Positions 33,777-37,562 of a DNA stretch of 37,562 bases are shown one piece after another (position 1 is the first letter of the stretch; every line of letters starts with the position of its first letter). The notes beneath the pieces are model-generated. The model saw only the letters and a program-made list of their open reading frames with translations. It did not search any database and was not told the origin of the DNA. The stretch spans positions 1 to 37,562 of the forward strand of contig CABUOF010000014.1 in assembly GCA_902493125.1 (NCBI GenBank). The letters run 5' to 3'. The translations under genes were made by a program, and so were the position numbers. Origin of the DNA: an uncultured Collinsella sp. GTDB taxonomy: Bacteria > Actinomycetota > Coriobacteriia > Coriobacteriales > Coriobacteriaceae.

Positions 33777-33825
33777 ACTTTTTTCAAAAAAGTGCTTGCA
33801 CAGTTCTCGAATCATAGGTTATTAT
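33777..33825 (+). promoter_or_regulatory. Promoter of tRNA-Leu with A/T-tract element
   Basis: TTGCAC (33796-33801) and TATTAT (33820-33825), spacing 18. Directly upstream is ACTTTTTT-C-AAAAAAGT (33777-33793), a perfect palindrome that is nearly repeated at the tRNA-Gly promoter. It may act as an UP-like element. Confidence 0.65.
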
Positions 33826-33882
33826 CTTCCTCGTTGAACGCGCGGGTCCAACAAAACGAACCGCGAATCAACAACATAGCAT

Positions 33883-33972
33883 GTCGGAGTGGCGGAATTG
33901 GCAGACGCGCTAGCTTGAGGTGCTAGTGACCGCTTTTTGGTCATGCGGGTTCAAGTCCCGCCTCCGACACCA
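33883..33972 (+). tRNA. tRNA-Leu (anticodon GAG)
   Basis: Acceptor GTCGGAG pairs with CTCCGAC. The D-arm is GGCGGAATTGGCAGACGC. The anticodon arm CTAGC-TTGAGGT-GCTAG gives GAG, reading CUC/CUU. A long class II variable arm (TGACCGCTTTTTGGTCA) and T-arm GCGGGTTCAAGTCCCGC follow, and CCA is encoded. Confidence 0.96.
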
Positions 33973-33983
33973 TCGCATTTGAG

Positions 33984-34006
33984 AAGCCTCTTCGGAGGCT
34001 TTTTTG
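33984..34006 (+). terminator. Intrinsic terminator after tRNA-Leu
   Basis: AAGCCTC-TTCG-GAGGCTT followed by a T6 run. It lies only 26 bases before the phosphatase start. Confidence 0.9.
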
Positions 34007-34031
34007 TTACCGATAGACGGTGAGGTCCACG

Positions 34032-36377
34032 ATGGAAACGCTTGAACGCAACGAGTGGGCAGACGTTGCCCAACTGGTCGAGATCACGAGCGATGCTGTC
34101 ATCATCTGCGAGCTCGACGGAACCATTCTGCATGTGAATAATCGCTTACTTGGTTTGATGTGCGAGGAACGCGCCGACGTCATCAGTGGAGATGTTAAAG
34201 ACGTCCTGTACTCGTCCGCTTTTGAACGTGCGACGGAACATCGTCTGCCATTTGAAACTGATGGCTCCGAGAACGAACTGATGCTCAAGCTGAGTGACGG
34301 CTCCTTTATCCCCGTCTTGGTTCGTGCGGGCTCCGTAACGCCTCCACGCATCTTTGGGCGCCGCGCGCCACGTGTCCTGGTGGCGCTCCATAGCATCGAA
34401 GAACAGTATTCGCACGACCGTCAGCTCAAGCGTGCTCTTTCGGAGCTTAGAGTGGCTAACAAGCGCCTCTCTGGCACGCTCTCGGTCATTATGAGTACCG
34501 TGGGCTCCGATGAGCTGCCCAGCCTACTTGATACCGTTTTGAACCAGCTTGTAGGAACGCTCGATGCTTCGGGTGCCGCTATCTATTTTTCTGAGAGCGG
34601 CGGTTTTAAACTTCGCGGTGTTTCCAAGGAGCTGTACGACAGCTACCTGCCCGAGTTTTTGCCGTATGGCGCTGGCATTCCGACGTATGTTCTTCGTGAG
34701 TCGCGTGCCTGTCGCTTGTCGATTCAACAGGACCTTAAGGGTGATAAGGCCGCCTCCGGTATGTTTATGGACCTGGACAATCGTTCTAAGCACCTGTTGC
34801 GCATGCAGGATATGCCTCCGTACCGCAGCGAGATCTGTCTTCCCGTTTTTTACGGTACGCAGATCCTTGGCGTGCTGGAAGTTGGTTGGAAACGCCCTCA
34901 GGCACCGCTCGCCTATGACGTTAATGTGCTCGAGGTCATTTGCGATTACCTGTCTATCCAGCTGGTCGGCATGGCATCGAGCCTTCGCTCCCGTCGCACG
35001 GCCGAGCTTGGCCGCTCGCTCAATGTCTTGCGTGATGAGTTGTTTACCTTTCTAGACGATTCCGCCGCGGCTACCCAGGCGGTATCGTCCGAGATCTGCA
35101 ATATGCTTAACTGCCATTTTTGCCCTGTTGAGTATGACGCCAGTCTGGATTCCTACGTCATAGATTTTGAAGGTGGCAGTCGCGTTGCTTTGCCGGACGA
35201 TCCCGAGAAGCTTTTCTTTTCCACGACGGCGCCAGCGGCACGTCTGGGGGCTGGCCCCGATGGCTTTGAGGCATCTGTTTTGGGCGGTACGAGTGCCGAG
35301 GACCTTAAACACGTCCGTATAACTCGCGTTGACGAATCGATGCCTATGGGAGGCTGGCTTAGGGCGCATGGTCTGCCTTGTCAAGGTCTCTACGTCGACT
35401 CCGGCATCGAGGCGGGGCGACCACGCTCTAAGGGTGATGGCAAGCACAGTAACGACGCGATTGTTCCTGCTTCTGTTGCGAAGAGACCGACAACGCGCGC
35501 GCTGCTGCTTCGTGATGGTAGCCAAGAGCCGATTGATGACCTTGAATATGACTACTTGGTGCACTTGGCGCATGACTTTGAACTGATCTACGAAGGCGAA
35601 TCTCAAAAGCGCGAGGAGCGCCATATCGCTCAGACCCTCCAGATCGGCATGAGAAATTCCCTGGGGGATGTTCCGGGTATCGCAACCGATTCGGTGTACC
35701 TGTCGGCCACGAACTCGGCGTTGGTCGGCGGCGATTTCTATACGCTCATCCGTCTTCCCGACGACTGCGCCGTCATGATTCTGGGTGATGTGTCTGGCAA
35801 AGGCATTGAGGCCGCATCGATGTCCGCGCTCGTCAAGACGGCCCTGACGGCATATGCCTGGGAGGGCGCTGGACCGGCCCGCATGGCACGCTCCCTTAAC
35901 AGCATGCTCATGGGCTTTTCGAGGGTCGAGACGTTCGTGACGGCCTTTATCGCCAAGATTGACCTTAAAGCCGGACGCGCAACGTATTGTTCGGCGGGCC
36001 ATCCTCCGACCATGGTCATCAGGCCAGAGTCGATGCCGCTGGGTGGCGGCGAGGCCCGTGGGGGAGAGGTCGAGCTGCTTGGATGCCAATCGGGCGTAAT
36101 CGGTGCCTTTGAGAGCATGGTGTACGAGACAGGCGTGTTTACGTTCGCCCCCGGCGACATGCTCTTCATGTATACAGATGGAACGATTGAGGCCCGCGAC
36201 CGCACCGGAGCGTTCTTTGGCGAGCAGCGCTTGCGCGACCTTCTGCTCTCTGTCTCGGGTGAGGGCGTATCGGGCATTTGCGGCAAGGTCTTGGGCGAGC
36301 TTGACCGATTTACCGAATCGGCGCTGGACGATGACATTGCATTGGTGTCCCTTGAGTTTTTACGGGGTCGTTCATAG
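34032..36377 (+). CDS. PAS-GAF-PP2C (SpoIIE/RsbU-type) serine phosphatase
   Basis: 781-residue soluble sensor phosphatase without membrane segments. Domains: PAS (~10-105, VAQLVEITSDAVIICELDGTILHVNNRLLGL), a short coiled coil (~128-148), GAF (~160-315), a middle region (~320-525) that may be a second, diverged GAF, and a PP2C/SpoIIE catalytic domain (~530-780). Metal-binding aspartates are seen in VGGDFYTL (Asp568), GDVSGKGIEAA (Asp585), LFMYTDGTIEARD and DDDIALVSL. Members dephosphorylate STAS anti-anti-sigma proteins. The very next gene encodes STAS plus kinase domains, so that protein is the likely substrate. The ATG at 34032 follows TGAGGT; the GTG at 34020 is an alternative. What the PAS and GAF domains sense is unknown. 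Confidence 0.9.
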   Translation: METLERNEWADVAQLVEITSDAVIICELDGTILHVNNRLLGLMCEERADVISGDVKDVLYSSAFERATEHRLPFETDGSENELMLKLSDGSFIPVLVRAGSVTPPRIFGRRAPRVLVALHSIEEQYSHDRQLKRALSELRVANKRLSGTLSVIMSTVGSDELPSLLDTVLNQLVGTLDASGAAIYFSESGGFKLRGVSKELYDSYLPEFLPYGAGIPTYVLRESRACRLSIQQDLKGDKAASGMFMDLDNRSKHLLRMQDMPPYRSEICLPVFYGTQILGVLEVGWKRPQAPLAYDVNVLEVICDYLSIQLVGMASSLRSRRTAELGRSLNVLRDELFTFLDDSAAATQAVSSEICNMLNCHFCPVEYDASLDSYVIDFEGGSRVALPDDPEKLFFSTTAPAARLGAGPDGFEASVLGGTSAEDLKHVRITRVDESMPMGGWLRAHGLPCQGLYVDSGIEAGRPRSKGDGKHSNDAIVPASVAKRPTTRALLLRDGSQEPIDDLEYDYLVHLAHDFELIYEGESQKREERHIAQTLQIGMRNSLGDVPGIATDSVYLSATNSALVGGDFYTLIRLPDDCAVMILGDVSGKGIEAASMSALVKTALTAYAWEGAGPARMARSLNSMLMGFSRVETFVTAFIAKIDLKAGRATYCSAGHPPTMVIRPESMPLGGGEARGGEVELLGCQSGVIGAFESMVYETGVFTFAPGDMLFMYTDGTIEARDRTGAFFGEQRLRDLLLSVSGEGVSGICGKVLGELDRFTESALDDDIALVSLEFLRGRS

Positions 36378-36455
36378 ACGACGCTGGGCGGGCTGAATCC
36401 GTACGGTTGGGGAAACGAATGCATCGAGTGGGCTTTTTTGGGGAACCATGGTCGT

Positions 36456-37202
36456 ATGAATGAGTGGAATGACATAGCGGTTTTGACGCCACCAGGCGAT
36501 ATCGACATCGCCACGGTGCCTGCGCTGCGTCGGCGGTTGGATGCTTTGATTGGCCGCGGCGTGCGTCGTGTCGTCATCAACTGTCAGGCTGTTAGCTTTA
36601 TCGATTCGACGGGCTTGGCATTCCTGCTTACGCGCGCTCGTGAGCTCATGAGGCGAGAAGGCCTGCTTTCGCTCGTCAATGCATCAGGTGAAGTTGTTCG
36701 CTTTTTGGAGATTGCTCGTCTTGTCGATATCCTTCATGTCGCGGGGCCGGCACGGGAGTCTATTCCCGCCATTCCGGTGGGGGAGCTGCCTCGCTGGAGT
36801 AAGAGTGTCGAGGTCCGTCAGGGTATCGAGAATCTTCCATACTACCGACATCGCATCGCTGAACTCCTTGAATCGCTTCCGTTGCGCCGTGACGAGCGCT
36901 ACGATGTCGCATTGGCGTCGGGGGAGGCGCTGGGTAATGCCTATGACCATGCGGGCGGTATCGGGTGCGTCCTGACGGTTCAGGCCTATGGCGATCGCGT
37001 TGTGGTTGAGGTGCTTGATCGAGGTGTCGGCTATTCTATCGATGAAACGAGCGAACCGGTCGCATCTGAGGAGCGCGGCCGTGGCATCAAGCTTATGCGT
37101 ATGCTCGTCGATAACGTGGAGGTTGCTCGTCGTACGGACGGCGCCGGCACGCGCGTGCAGATGGTGAAGCTGTTTAGCGGAGCGCTGGAATCGTGTGCCT
37201 AG
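36456..37202 (+). CDS. STAS-HATPase fusion (anti-anti-sigma plus anti-sigma kinase)
   Basis: 248 residues joining two normally separate partners. Residues 1-97 are a STAS domain with FIDSTGLAFL, Ser51 being the expected phosphorylation site. Residues ~118-240 are an RsbW/SpoIIAB-like ATPase with N box GEALGNAYDHA (Glu157, Asn161), G1 box LDRGVGY (Asp188) and G2 box ERGRGIKLM. All residues needed for kinase activity appear present. A Pro-rich linker (~98-117) separates them. Rv1364c of Mycobacterium tuberculosis carries phosphatase, kinase and STAS in one chain, a related arrangement. The start ATG 36456 is preferred for sequence; GGGGA is somewhat distant, and a TTG at 36438 is possible. The cognate sigma factor, if any, is not in the window. 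Confidence 0.88.
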   Translation: MNEWNDIAVLTPPGDIDIATVPALRRRLDALIGRGVRRVVINCQAVSFIDSTGLAFLLTRARELMRREGLLSLVNASGEVVRFLEIARLVDILHVAGPARESIPAIPVGELPRWSKSVEVRQGIENLPYYRHRIAELLESLPLRRDERYDVALASGEALGNAYDHAGGIGCVLTVQAYGDRVVVEVLDRGVGYSIDETSEPVASEERGRGIKLMRMLVDNVEVARRTDGAGTRVQMVKLFSGALESCA

Positions 37203-37249
37203 CCAATCGCTTTAGCGCGTTTAGCTACTAAGAACATGCGGCAGACAAG

Positions 37250-37295
37250 TTTTTTGAAAAAAGTACTTGCGTCTTTTGGACAACTCGCGTAAATT
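37250..37295 (+). promoter_or_regulatory. Promoter of the tRNA-Gly/Cys array
   Basis: TTGCGT (37267-37272) and TAAATT (37290-37295), spacing 17. The preceding T6-G-A6-GTACTTGC stretch (37250-37270) matches the tRNA-Leu promoter stretch 33779-33799 at 19 of 21 positions. Confidence 0.65.
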
Positions 37296-37307
37296 AATAA
37301 CCCGCAA

Positions 37308-37383
37308 GCGGACATGGCTCAGTTGGTAGAGCACAACCTTGCCAAGGTTGGGGTCGCGGGTTCGAGCCCCGTTGTCCGCTCCA
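37308..37383 (+). tRNA. tRNA-Gly (anticodon GCC)
   Basis: Acceptor GCGGACA pairs with TGTCCGC, and the anticodon arm CAACC-TTGCCAA-GGTTG gives GCC. The T-arm GCGGGTTCGAGCCCCGT is standard and TCCA ends it, with CCA encoded. 76 bases. Confidence 0.97.
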
Positions 37384-37393
37384 TTGCATTTCC

Positions 37394-37416
37394 GGACCGT
37401 TTAGGCGGTCCTTTTT
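37394..37416 (+). terminator. Hairpin with T-run between tRNA-Gly and tRNA-Cys
   Basis: GGACCG (37394-37399) pairs with CGGTCC (37406-37411), loop TTTAGG, followed by TTTTT. It has the form of an intrinsic terminator yet lies directly before another tRNA with no visible promoter between; tRNA-Cys begins 2 bases later. Confidence 0.65.
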
Positions 37417-37417
37417 C

Positions 37418-37491
37418 GGCGAAGTGGCCAAGTGGTAAGGCAGAGGCCTGCAAAGCCTTTACCCCCGGTTCGAATCCGGGCTTCGCCTCCA
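37418..37491 (+). tRNA. tRNA-Cys (anticodon GCA)
   Basis: Acceptor GGCGAAG pairs with CTTCGCC. The anticodon loop CTGCAAA within GGC...GCC gives GCA. T-arm CCCGGTTCGAATCCGGG, discriminator T, CCA encoded. 74 bases. Confidence 0.97.
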
Positions 37492-37500
37492 GGCAACATC

Positions 37501-37527
37501 CGGGCGCTCCGGCGCCCGTTTTGTTTT
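37501..37527 (+). terminator. Intrinsic terminator after tRNA-Cys
   Basis: CGGGCGC-TCCG-GCGCCCG perfect 7-pair stem followed by TTTTGTTTT. Again it precedes another tRNA at close range. Confidence 0.8.
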
Positions 37528-37533
37528 ACATAT

Positions 37534-37562
37534 GCGGACATGGCTCAGTTGGTAGAGCACAA
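37534..37562 (+). tRNA. tRNA-Gly, partial at window edge
   Basis: The 29 bases present are identical to the first 29 of the tRNA-Gly at 37308, including acceptor 5' strand and D-arm. It is most likely a second GCC copy, but the anticodon lies outside the window. Confidence 0.85.

Noticed and set aside
33476..33787. 103-codon minus-strand frame in the intergenic region before tRNA-Leu
   Set aside because: It runs through two hairpins and the 33617-33735 palindrome, and resembles no protein family; its codons are explained by the repeat sequence.
33284..33882. Possible insertion sequence or phage remnant in the 599-base gap
   Set aside because: No transposase or integrase fragment and no evident direct target repeats; only the palindromes and hairpins listed as features are visible.
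37308..37562. Gly-Cys-Gly tRNA repeats as a CRISPR-like or phage attachment array
   Set aside because: The repeats are complete tRNA genes with encoded CCA and terminators; no spacers, cas genes or integrase are present.

Overview
The window is a dense, high-GC chromosomal segment with almost all genes on the + strand. Gene content, codon use (strong C/G third positions in the transporter and glycolytic genes) and protein sequences suggest a gut Coriobacteriia bacterium, most likely Collinsella or a close relative. That is an inference from recall; no database was searched.

Layout. (1) 1-1687, minus strand: the N-terminal part of an LTA-synthase-type membrane sulfatase, cut by the window edge. 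(2) 1881-9026: uvrA behind a good LexA-box candidate, a YbaK-type tRNA deacylase, murJ and uvrC. (3) 9126-19821: a probable sialic acid operon. It has a structured leader, a Tat-lipoprotein binding protein, a permease, a permease-ATPase fusion, a second ATPase, two CE7-type esterases (the second lacking its catalytic serine), a NanA-type aldolase, a ROK kinase and NanE. Together these would import sialic acid, remove O-acetyl groups, and convert Neu5Ac through ManNAc and ManNAc-6-P to GlcNAc-6-P. (4) 19873-21779: rapZ and whiA. (5) 21973-26627: the lower glycolytic cluster gap-pgk-tpiA-gpmI. (6) secG at 26792. (7) 27341-33283: a classical oppABCDF peptide transporter operon. (8) 33284-33882: a 599-base gene-free stretch with two very long near-perfect inverted repeats and two ordinary hairpins. 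(9) tRNA-Leu(GAG), then a PAS-GAF-PP2C phosphatase and a fused STAS-HATPase protein forming a compact partner-switching module. (10) A tRNA array Gly(GCC)-Cys(GCA)-Gly, the last cut by the window edge.

Most notable points: the esterase/pseudo-esterase pair in the sialic acid operon; the multi-hairpin leader before it; three long palindromic elements (19012-19109, 33300-33431, 33617-33735); a cre/LacI-like AAAACGTT motif before three operons; loss of one expected Fe-S cysteine in UvrC and of the cysteine cluster in the sialic acid transporter ATPases; and the two-gene PP2C plus STAS-kinase switch. No CRISPR array, insertion sequence, phage gene or integrase was seen.
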